DNA of 64,000 bases from Mrakia gelida (lineage: Eukaryota; Basidiomycota; Tremellomycetes; Cystofilobasidiales; Mrakiaceae): the NCBI GenBank assembly GCA_024345305.1, contig BRON01000003.1, positions 372,001 through 436,000 on the forward strand. The letters run 5' to 3'. The position numbers were made by a program, and so were the translations under genes. Every line of letters begins with the position of its first letter. Position 1 is the stretch's first letter. This document shows, one piece after another, positions 36,404-45,356 of this stretch. A model generated the notes under the pieces. The model saw nothing but the letters and a program-made list of their open reading frames with translations. It had not been told where the DNA came from and made no database searches.

Positions 36404-37069
36404 GTTATACTTTCTTCTGTTTCTTTCTTCTCTTTCTTCTTCTGTAACGACACCCAATCATCAAACCTTGCATTTTCTCTCCACGCATCCTCTTCGTAGC
36501 CTCTTCTTCCTTCGTCACGTCTTCTCTAGCCTCCTATATGTCTTTCTTTTGGTTCAGTGTTCCTTCTTGTCCCTTTGATCTTTCTGATGAGCCCAGCATG
36601 TGTCTTTTTCTCGATCCTGGCGAGGAGAAGAATAAGACGTCGAACTGAAAGCCAGCAGAGGCGCTTAGCTTCCAGGCCGCGACCGAGCAAGAAGAACGAG
36701 ATCCGTGTATATCGTGGCGAAGACTTTAGAGAGGACCGGAACCAGGGGACGAGAGAGAGTGAGAGAGGGAGAAGAGAAGACAGGCCGGGAAACAACAACG
36801 AGAGAGGGAAAGTGACGAAAGACGAAACCGAGACTAGACTACGAGAACGGACACGGGGACTGGAGAGTGAAACGGAGGGTATATGTAGGATTATTATGTT
36901 GTTCGTGATATAGAAGGTGAGACAGCGAGACAGAAACCGGATCGAACTAGCGAGAAACGAGAACACGACGCGACGAAGAAGAAAAGCGAGACCAGCTCGC
37001 TCTCCTCCCTCGACCCCCTTCCTTCCTCTTCACCTTCCACCCTGAGCAATGAGCAAATATAGTATGGAT
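36404..37069. other. Convergent spacer after RIF1-like gene
   Basis: About 670 bp between two gene ends that face each other. T-rich just after the RIF1 stop, then purine-rich on the plus strand. No supported gene or RNA. Confidence 0.55.
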
Positions 37070-37963
37070 CTATAAAACTTCGGCCCTCCCGAGTGGCTCG
37101 TAGACGGCGAACCTGTTCTGCTTCTCGACGACGACGTTTTTGATGGGTGATCCGCCTCGAGGAGTTGAAGGACCGACAGAGGAGTTGATGGAGGAGAGGG
37201 ACGAAGAGGTAGAGAGAGGAGTAGATTCGGGAGTGGTTCGACCGTCGGTGGTGATGGGAAGAGGAGGGAGAGGTCGCTCGAAGTAGGCGGCGGAGGAGGG
37301 TCGGAGGAGGGAGTGAGGGGAGGTGAAGGCGATTTGACGGAGAGGAGAAGGTCGGACGGGTCGAGCAATGGGAGTGGTGATGAGGGTGGGTCCTGCGGTA
37401 AGTGAAAACGGAACGAAAGTCAGTTTCGGGAGCGAAAGAAGGCAGCAAAGACGACGGGACGCGTCGACTCGAAACTCACCGTTGCAGATCTCGACGCTCT
37501 CCACGATAGCATCGACAGCGATAAGGATGGACTTGACGACGGAGCAAACGACAACCTTCTTTCCCGCCTCGGAGTCCCTACGAGGGAAGACGATGATCTC
37601 CTCTGCGTCCTCGCCCCCGTCCTCCTCTTCATCTTCGTCCAAAGCGAACGACGCGACCATGAGGAACGACTTCGCCTTGTCGACATCGAAGGGAGCAACG
37701 GCGACGGAAGGCTGAGCGATCTCGATCTCGGTGAGAGTTTGAGACTGCCAAGGAGGAAGAAATGAAGGAAGAGGAAAGGAGGTCAGTCCAAATCTAAACC
37801 ATCGACGCGTCGATCGAGGAAAAGAAGGCGGGAAACGAACCTCGCTGGCAGAGACGACGAAAATCCGCTTCTCCCCCTTGTTCTTCTTGAGAGAGAGTTT
37901 GTTGGCGATCTTCTTGAAGGACCTCTTGACGGAGGAGGACAGTTTGGCGGTGAAAGAAGGCAT
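37070..37963 (-). CDS. Small basic protein, left member of a head-to-head paralogue pair
   Basis: Unknown family. ATG at 37963 gives MPSFTAKLSSSVKRSFKKIA then NKLSLKKNKGEKRIFVVSASE, a strongly basic amphipathic N-terminus. Intron 1 follows SASE (GTTCGT donor at about 37840). Exon 2 is acidic in its middle (DEDEEEDGGEDAEE) with a hydrophobic helix VVVCSVVKSILIAVDAIVES. Exon 3, after an intron at about 37395-37478, is a Pro/Ser/Thr-rich tail that ends with GPSTPRGGSPIKNVVVEK then NRFAVYEPLGRAEVL and TAG. The N-terminus, both intron positions and the tail match the gene at 38846-39782. About 240 residues. No signal peptide. A basic tip plus acidic middle and disordered tail could suit membrane or chromatin association (inference). 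Confidence 0.72.
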   Translation of the reverse strand: MPSFTAKLSSSVKRSFKKIANKLSLKKNKGEKRIFVVSASEVRFPPSFPRSTRRWFRFGLTSFPLPSFLPPWQSQTLTEIEIAQPSVAVAPFDVDKAKSFLMVASFALDEDEEEDGGEDAEEIIVFPRRDSEAGKKVVVCSVVKSILIAVDAIVESVEICNGEFRVDASRRLCCLLSLPKLTFVPFSLTAGPTLITTPIARPVRPSPLRQIAFTSPHSLLRPSSAAYFERPLPPLPITTDGRTTPESTPLSTSSSLSSINSSVGPSTPRGGSPIKNVVVEKQNRFAVYEPLGRAEVL

Positions 37964-38557
37964 GGTTGCGGGTTGGGTTTGGGTTGGGTTGGGTTGAGTT
38001 GGTAAGGCGAGGGTGGTAGAGGTTGGGTGAAGAGGTAGTGATGTAATAAATTGGACTTCGAAGTGGAAAGGAGGATGTGGTTGGAGGGAAGAAGAAAGAG
38101 AGAGCTCGAAATTGGATAGCGTAAGGCGAGCGAGGAGATGGCGGGTGCTGCGCAGATTTTCCACTTTACGGGAGGAGCCGCGTAGTCTCGCGTTGAGTTG
38201 AAGACAGCGATGATCGATCGTCTGGATAAGCACGGCCCTTCGAGAATCCGAAGGTTGGTTAAAGGAAAGCTGATGGTGAAAAGGACGAAAGGAAAAACGA
38301 CGCGTCTGGGAGGCGAGGCTTCGAACCAGGTTGTACTGACGCTGCCCCTGCATGTGCCTCGAAGCGAATCACGACCTCAGTGGATTAGCTCCGTTTGGTA
38401 AGCTGGTAGAGGTGGTAAGGCGGTCTGAAGAGGTGCGAGTCGTCCCCTGAACGAGACGAAGAGTTTGGCGACGCGTCGCCTCTCTCCCTCTTGGGTCAGA
38501 ACAACAATGAACCCACGGGCCGAATCCACTCAAATTAGCATTTACATATAGATTACT

Positions 38558-38588
<31 letters not shown>

Positions 38589-38845
38589 TTATAGACCTAT
38601 TGGCATTCAGAACGCGCACACGTCGCGTCCTTCTTTCTGGACTGAGGCACCGATCACGCTTCGCGCAAAGCTTTTCGACCTCGACCTCGCGCACGACCCG
38701 AACTTTCAAGCTCTCTATCTTCTTCCCTCCAACCACATCCTCCCTTCCACTTCCAACTCTAGTTTCTTACTTCTCCCAACCTCAATCCTCTCTACTTCCC
38801 TCCCCTCACCTTTCAACCCGTCCAAACTCACCCCACCTCGCAACG
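37964..38845. promoter_or_regulatory. Shared divergent promoter of the paralogue pair
   Basis: An 880-bp region between two opposing starts. It includes pyrimidine-rich leaders next to each ATG, palindromes of the GACGCGTC type near 38300 and 38472, and a long poly(C) tract. The left leader shows a GGTTG pentamer repeat (37972-37996 on the plus strand). Confidence 0.55.
38562..38588. repeat. Poly(C) tract, 27 bases
   Basis: An uninterrupted run of 27 C on the plus strand (G on the minus strand), in an A/T-rich local context. Such tracts can form i-motif or G-quadruplex-like structures and are prone to length change; length may also carry assembly error. Confidence 0.95.
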
Positions 38846-39782
38846 ATGCCTTCCTTCGCCGCCAAACTCTCTTCCTTCTCCAAGTCGGTCAAGAAGTCGC
38901 TCAAGAAGGTCACCACCAAGCTGACTCTCAAGAAGAACAAGAAGCAGATCGTCTCTACTACTGAGGTTCGTTCTCCCCTTCCCGTCTTCGCTTTTTCGAC
39001 GGGCGCGCGGGAGGAGGAAGGTTTAGCTTTGGACTGACCTCCTTTTCTTTCTCTTCCTTCTTCCTTCTCCTTGGACGTTTCAGATTTCTCACGAGATCGA
39101 GGTCGTCAAGCCGATCGTCGTTCTCCCCCCTATCGAACCCCAGCCCGAGTCCATGGTTGAGAAGTTCGACGGACGCATCCTCCTCACCTCCTCGCTCTTC
39201 GACTTGAACCTCGACGATCTCGACGGATCTGACTCCGACGACGACGAAGAGGACATCGATCGCTGCTTCTCGAGGGACTTCAACGCCGAGAAGATGTTCA
39301 AAACCTTGCAACTCCCTCAGTCGGTCGTCGTCGTCGAGAAGCCTCTTCCTGAGCGACTTCGTGAGTGTCTCTCGCTCTCGTCTTCCGTGCTCGCTACCCC
39401 CTTCTCGCTCGAAGCTGACTCTCCTTTCTCTTCTTCATCTTCCTCTCGCACAGAACACAAGCTCATCAAGTCTTCTCGCTCGATCCATCCCTCTCACCGT
39501 CGCCGACTCGCGTCTCCCCCTCCCCTCTCTCCCCTCCGTCAAGTCACCTGTCCTCCTCCTTCCAGACCCGCCAGACCCTCCGCTCCTGTCATCAAATCTA
39601 CCGTCACCACCACTCCTCCTCTCTCACCCGCCTCCTCCATCTCCTCCATCAAATCCTCCCTCGCTCCTTCAACTCCTCGAGGTGGATCGCCAACCCGAAA
39701 CGAGAACGTCGTCGAGAAGCGAAACAACAACAGGTCCGCCGTTTACCAGCCGATTGATGTCAGGAGGGACGGCTTCTTCTAG
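38846..39782 (+). CDS. Small basic protein, right member of the head-to-head paralogue pair
   Basis: Paralogue of the gene at 37070-37963. ATG at 38846 gives MPSFAAKLSSFSKSVKKSLK then KVTTKLTLKKNKKQIVSTTE. Intron 1 (about 38966-39083) falls at the same point, after the conserved Glu. Exon 2 carries VVKPIVVLPPIEPQP, then an acidic stretch (DGSDSDDDEEDIDRC) and VVVVEKPLPERL. Intron 2 is at about 39360-39453. The tail is Pro/Ser-rich and closes with LAPSTPRGGSPTRNENVVEK, NRSAVYQPIDVRRDGFF and TAG. The acidic middle is retained in type but has diverged in sequence, and the hydrophobic helix of the partner is absent, so the two probably differ in function. About 240 residues; function unknown. Confidence 0.75.
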
Positions 39783-40445
39783 ATTTATAGTATATCTGTG
39801 TGAGGGTGGAAGGTGGCGAGGAAGGAAGGGGGATGAGGGAGGTGAGCAAGCTGGTTCTTGCTTCGTCTTCGTCGCGTCGCGTTCGTTCTGTTGTTACGTT
39901 TTGTCTTCTCTCTCTTTCTCTCGTCGTTGCTCCCATTCTACCTACTCAAATTACGTAATTATCTAACTATACCCCCCGTCTCCCGTCACATCCCTGTTCT
40001 CCCTCTCCAGTCCCAGTCTCTCGTCTCGTCCCGTGTCGCGCTCCCTCTTTCGTTGTGTTCACTCGCTCTGTTTTCCCCTTTTCGTATTCGTTCTCGTCTC
40101 CTAGTTTTGGCTCTCTCTCTATTCTGTCTCCGATATACACGACTCTCGCTCTCTTCACTGCCCCGAGAGACTGTGAAAGGTCGACCATTCGACGCATCTC
40201 ATCTCATCTCGTTCGGCGCGACGGACTAAACCCCAACCCTGATCTAGAAGAGAAAAGTAAAGTCGGAACGCCAGTCAGTAGGGTCTCGAGCTACTGCGAC
40301 CGAGATGGGTTGAGAAGCGAACTCACCAGAGATCCTCGTCGCCCTCCAACTCCTTCCCAAAGAACGGTCGCGTCGTCTCATCCTTCATCACGAACTTCCA
40401 GCCTACCTTGTGCTACTCATTCATCTTCAATCGTGGGCCATCTTC
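39783..40445. other. Convergent spacer after the paralogue pair
   Basis: About 660 bp between two gene ends. T-rich with several TATATCTG/ATTTATAG-like patches just after the stop at 39782. The part 40240-40440 may overlap the last intron and 3' end of the neighbouring minus-strand gene. No gene seen. Confidence 0.5.
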
Positions 40446-42118
40446 TCACTGAGATGGTGAGCGGATTCGTGAGTTGAAGCGGTAGACTGCGACGGGAACA
40501 ACGACGACGAAGGGCGAGCGAAAGGGCGAGGTCGACGCGTCAGTCGACGATCCCAAGAAAATGGCTCGAGAGAGACTCACGGTAGTCCTGTTCATCATCT
40601 GATGATCGCCAGCATCGGGAGAGAGCTTCTTGGTCTTCCTCGCGTTGAGGTATCCGAGCTTCCAGGCGGCTGCGAGGAGGAGTGCGACGACGAAGATGGT
40701 GACGGCGGCTGGAGGGGAGTGAAGACGGGCGAGGGTGTTAGTCGAGTTGAGAGATCGCTGAGCGAGCGGGAAACGAGATGCGTTGATTCACCTCCGATAC
40801 CTCCAGCAGCGGAAGAGGAGAGTCCATCAGAAGAAGCGTTCGAGACAGAAACAGCCCTCGCGGTTGATCCAGCCGCTGTGATGGTCGCTGTCGTCGCTGA
40901 TCCAGCAGCAGTCCTGACTTCCTCGACGCTCTCGCTCTCGGTGGCGTTGTAGCAGAAGGAGAAGGCCCTGAACGAACGAAGAAACCGAAAGTCAGCGCGT
41001 CCAAGAAAGGAGACGTCGAGAACGAGAGAACGAACGGGGAATCGTCCGCCGTGGCGAGAGCCACATCGGCGCAAGCGTAGAACGTATCGTTACTGTCTCC
41101 AGAGGTGAACTTGAGCTGGAGGGTCAAGTTCTGGCCGATAGCGTAGCCGTAGACGGTATCAAAATCGGGGGTGGCGAGACAGCTGAGGAACGAAGAGGGT
41201 CAGCGACGAGAGTCGAAGTGGAAAGACGAAGACGCGTCGTTCACTCACACTTGTCCGATTTGATCGCCTTCGGAGAGGGTGTCGAACTGAGATGGACGAT
41301 GAGGAAGAGTCAGCATCTCGCAACGGTTGTATGATTGTCTCGTAGGATGAAGAGGACGAGAGGAACGTACTTTGGTGAAGGTCGAGGACGAAGTAGGAAC
41401 CGAGTCGGTCGTGTACGAGATCTGCGATCAAAAGTCGAACAGACGTCGTCAGTCACTCCATTCCCTCAACCCACCTCAACAGAATCCAGCATCACTCACA
41501 TCCATGTTGTAACTCGCATGCCACACGTGAAGGGAGAACTTTCCGGCGTCTACCGAAGCGACAAACAAGAGTCAGCGATCTGCGACGTCCCACCAGTTCG
41601 TCGTTTCGTCCCGACTCACTCAAAGGGTAGTTAACTCTCGAGATGAATGAGCCTTCACCGCAGGGGGAGACTCCCATAGCGGCGTTGAGGGCTTCTCTGA
41701 GGGAGGGAAAGGAAAGGGAGGGTGAGCGAGCTGATTCGACGACGAGCTCGAGGGAAACGAGACGAGGGGTGGCCGATGGGCGGGAGGAACGCACTGAGAG
41801 ACCATAGCGATATCTCGTCCGACGGGGTAGGCCCATTCGACTGGTGAGCGAGGAAACGGAATGGTCAGGTCAACTGGGTGAGCTCGAGAAGGGGTGAGGA
41901 GGGAGGAAGAAGGAACGACGGACCTGGTTGCTCGACACTGGCGATGAGCGAAACAAAAGCGACGAGGGAAGGTCAGGAAATGGAGACTTGAGTGATTAGG
42001 GAGGGAGTACTCACCCAGTAGCCGTATAATGGACCCTAGGAGAAATCACAGCACCTGAAACCAAGGTGGATCCGAGAGCGATGAAGGCGACGAGGAGAGT
42101 TTGGAGGGCGACGAGCAT
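40446..42118 (-). CDS. Cell-surface protein resembling BIM1/X325 copper-acquisition family
   Basis: ATG at 42118 gives a signal peptide, MLVALQTLLVAFIALGSTLV. The mature part reads GAVISPRVHYTATG, VEWAYPVGRDIAMVSQ, EALNAAMGVSPCGEGSFISR, AGKFSLHVWHASYNMDISYT, then EGDQIGQVCLATPD, GQNLTLQLKFTSGDSNDTFY and ACADVALA. Conserved-looking Cys, the PCG, the R plus beta-strand order and the FYACADV ending resemble X325/BIM1-like proteins, which bind copper through a mature N-terminal His; no His sits at the likely cleavage site here, so copper binding is doubtful. N-glycosylation sites occur (NLT, NDT, NATE). A Ser/Thr/Ala-rich stalk follows, then one membrane span (TIFVVALLLAAAWKLGYL) and a basic cytosolic tail with KKLSPDAGDHQMMNRTT. 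An intron appears to sit directly before the stop. About nine short exons. Confidence 0.65.
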
Positions 42119-42814
42119 TGAGGGCGAGGTTGAGGAGGGTTGGGTGGTGGGAGTGAGTTCTGGTGGTGGTTGAGAGCAAGATCAAAGAAGCTCGGTCAGT
42201 TTTCGTTTCTCGCCTGCCTGTCTCCTCACCTGCCTCACCGAGGGAAGGAGAGCAAACCGACGTACAGCTCGACGCGTCCAATCGCAGATCGACCGACCCT
42301 CTTTATCTCTTCGACCCAGCTCTCGATCTGATTAGATGGGGAGCAGGTAGTGTCAGCCGAGGTTCGGAACGAAAAATAGATGCTCGAGAAAGAGATCGCC
42401 AAGGAGTTCAGCTCGCGCTTGAAAAGTTGAACCGAGGTTCCCTCCCCGACCCTCGCGCTGGAGTCGTCCAATCCGTTGCAGTTCCTCGTTTGTTGGAGGG
42501 AGAAGCGTCGATGGTTTTCCCCGAGGTGCACTGGGGAGGTTCGGTTGAGAGTGAGCTGGAGGAAGAGGGGTTGGTGATGCTGGAACGAAGGAGGACCCAA
42601 TCCGGACGAGTTGAAGCGAGTCGAGTCGTCGCTTCTCCCTTCCTTTTCCCAGACTTGTGAGATCGAAACGAACCCGTCATGCCAGATCAAACCCCATACA
42701 AGCGTACCTATATATGCCAACCTCGTCCCTCCGACGACGACGAAATACAACTCATCCCTCAACCCCTCCTCCTCTCCTTCTTCCCTCCCCACCTCCTTCC
42801 CACTTCAACCCTCT
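42119..42814. other. Spacer upstream of the BIM1-like gene
   Basis: About 700 bp with the promoter of the BIM1-like gene and the 3' flank of the aminopeptidase. A long open frame on the plus strand (about 42160-42660) starts at GTG and looks random. TATATATG near 42710 is the only marked A/T patch. No gene supported. Confidence 0.5.
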
Positions 42815-45150
42815 CTACTCCTTCCCAGCGAACCCTCCCATCTCAACGGCGAACGCAACAGCGAGTTTGGAGAACTCAAGCATGTGGGAGAAGGAGAACT
42901 CGGGGTAGTCGGACGTGTCCTGGGCGGAGTGGATCTTGTGGTCGGACTGTTGCCGTTTGGGACGAGGGTGGGGAGGAGAGAAGGGAGAGATAGGGAGGGT
43001 GAGGGAGGGAAGTGAGAAGGGGAAGAGAGGGTGGTTAGATAGAGAGAGAGAAGGTCTGAGTCAGTGCGCGTTCTTTGGCCGGAAATGGGGAGTGCGAGGT
43101 GGGAAAGAAAGACGGAGGAGGAAGAGAGAGACGCACATCCTCGAAAGTCGACTCAATAGTGAAACTCGACTGGTACCCCGCCTTGGTCCACGAAGCGTGA
43201 TCCGAGCAAGCGTATCCGCAGAGGGTCTCTTTGTAAGGGATGGAGACTGTCGAAGAGGAGTAAAAATTGGGTCAGCTCGTCGTTTCGTCGCGTTCAAGAG
43301 CGAGGGAAGAAGGAGACGCACGATATCGATCCACAAGAGCCTTGTTGAACTCGGTGACAGCAGGATCGACGAAGTCCGTGATGATACCGACGACTTCCTC
43401 GGATCCGGCCTTGACCCAGGCGGTCATGTCGAACTGAAAGGACGAGCGAGAGTCAGCGAAGCGAACGGGTGAGGGAACAGCGAGGGAGAAGCGAGATGCT
43501 TACCTGCTGCTGAGCCTTGACGAGCTTTCCAGCGTCGGCGTAGGCTTGAGCGACGGCTTGGGATCCAAGAAGACCTCCCTCCTCGGCGGAGTACCTGCAG
43601 GAAGACGAGGGACGCGTCAGGTCCGAGATCGAGACGACGGAGGGAAGAAAGAGGAAGGAGAGGGGATAAGCTCACCAGTGGAACTCGACGGGAGTCTCGG
43701 GGAGGTACTCGGACTCGAGAAGAGCTGCGATGCAAGAAGGGAACGGCGAGGAAGAGTCCAAAGGTCAGAAACGCGTCGCGGAGGATCGATGAACGAGACA
43801 CAAGAACGATGAACTCACCTCGGTAAGCCTCGAGGATAGAGACAGTTCCCGATCCGTCGTCATCAGCTCCAGGGGAAGCAAGGAAAGGGATCATGTTGGT
43901 GGCTGAGAAGAGATGGAGAGATAGGAGAACGAAGAAGAGGTCAGGGAGCCGCACAGCCAAAGAGTCTAACCTTCTCTCTCTCCTTCCTTCCTTCTCCTCT
44001 GTTCCGTATCTCTCGAGGGAGCGAAGGAGTGCTTACAGTCGCAGTGAGCCGAAACGATGGCGATGGGAGCCTTCTTGCCCTCCTTGGAAGTGGGCTCGAT
44101 TCGGACGATCTGAGGGAGGAAGGAGAGATGGTCAGATTACAACGGAGCGAGGTGGAGGGCAGAGAGGCGAACGAACGATGGAGGTTTGAGCCCAGCTGAT
44201 GATGAGAGAACGAAGAGGGAGATAAGGTCAGTCTACAAGCGACAGAAGGAGGAGAAGGCGGGCGAAGAGGCAAGAGGACGGACGTGTGAGTGAAGGGAGC
44301 GACCGAGATCTGAGCTTGGATGTGCTTGGGAGCAGCGTTGGTGTACTAGCGAAGGGAAAATACAGAGCATGGACATCGTCAGCATGCTCAAACTCTACAG
44401 AAGCGAGCGAAGACGAGCCCACCTCCTGAATCTTGGTCAACAACCACTCGGACGACTGCTTTCCAGTGTCGGATCGGTAGTACCTCGTCCTGAAGGAAGT
44501 GAATTTCTCGAGGTTGGTTCGAGGACCGTCGGATGAGAGGAGTTTGATGATAGGCTTGACGTGAGTCGAGTTGGGAGAGGGGAACTCTGGGAGGGAGACG
44601 AGATGAAAGAGAGAGGGGGTTCAGTTCGGATCGGGCTGAACTCGAGCGAGGGACCTTCCACGATTGATGGGGGGGAGAGGACGAACTGTAGTCCTTGACG
44701 AGGTTGGTGGAAGCGAAAGAAGCGAGATCGGGAGTCTCGGTGACATCCATGAACTTGCGACCTTGGCTCTGTGAGATGGGAAGAAGAGGAAGGGAGGGAA
44801 GGTGAGCTTAGGAGGAGAGGAGGTGGAGGAGGAGGGAAGGAGGCCGCTGACCTTTGCGAGGATCTTGTCCCTCTCACTCATCCATACGGGTTCCTCGTTC
44901 ACTCCAAACTGGACGAGTCGCATCGCGTTGAGATCGAGATCGAATCCTGAGAAGAAGAAGAGAGTCAGCAAAGGCGAATGGGGAGGAAGGAGGGGTGGGT
45001 GGGCTCACCGTCAACGTGTCCCTCGAAGGCGGAGAGCGAGGACAGGAAGGAAGCATCCTCAGCACTCTGAAGGACGACTTGCCCCGTAGGAAGAGCTTGA
45101 GCTACGAGAGCTGAGGAGAGAAGAAGAGCGAGGAGGGAAGTAGGGTGCAT
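42815..45150 (-). CDS. Secreted M28-family leucine-type aminopeptidase, copy 1
   Basis: A zinc exopeptidase that removes N-terminal amino acids outside the cell. ATG at 45150 gives a signal peptide, [20 protein letters not shown], then a propeptide-like part with [14 protein letters not shown]. After short introns come [31 protein letters not shown] and [17 protein letters not shown]. The two-zinc site is complete: AHCDS (His and Asp nearby), [16 protein letters not shown] (bridging Asp), [17 protein letters not shown] (catalytic Glu and zinc Glu), FDMTAW (Asp), and IHSAQDTSD (His). [20 protein letters not shown] lies between. It ends [12 protein letters not shown] and TAG at 42815-42817. About 390 residues, close to family length. 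It is divergent from the AlkB gene across 206 bp. A second, related copy lies at 51140-53125. Confidence 0.92.
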
Positions 45151-45356
45151 TCTGAGGGGAGAGTGGTGGGTGAGAGTCAACTCAAGCGAGCTCGACGCAT
45201 GGAGACGAGACGCAGGTCGATTCGGCGATCGCCTCCTCCCTCTTTGCGAGCTCATTTATTCGAGAAATTCTCAAACCACCACCCTCCTTCGTCACTCGGA
45301 TTCAACTCAAGCCCTACCTCTAGCCTCTCGTTCACAAAACCCGCCCTCGATTCAGC
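45151..45356. promoter_or_regulatory. Divergent promoter, aminopeptidase (-) and AlkB-like gene (+)
   Basis: Only 206 bp separate the two start codons. No distinct operator is recognised. Confidence 0.5.

Noticed and set aside
38298..38345. A GGTTCGAAGCC string on the minus strand resembling a tRNA T-arm
   Set aside because: The five bases after the loop do not pair with the five before it, and no acceptor stem or anticodon arm can be placed around it.
42163..42660. Plus-strand open frame of about 165 codons upstream of the BIM1-like gene
   Set aside because: Starts at GTG, overlaps the promoter region, and shows no domain or splice support.
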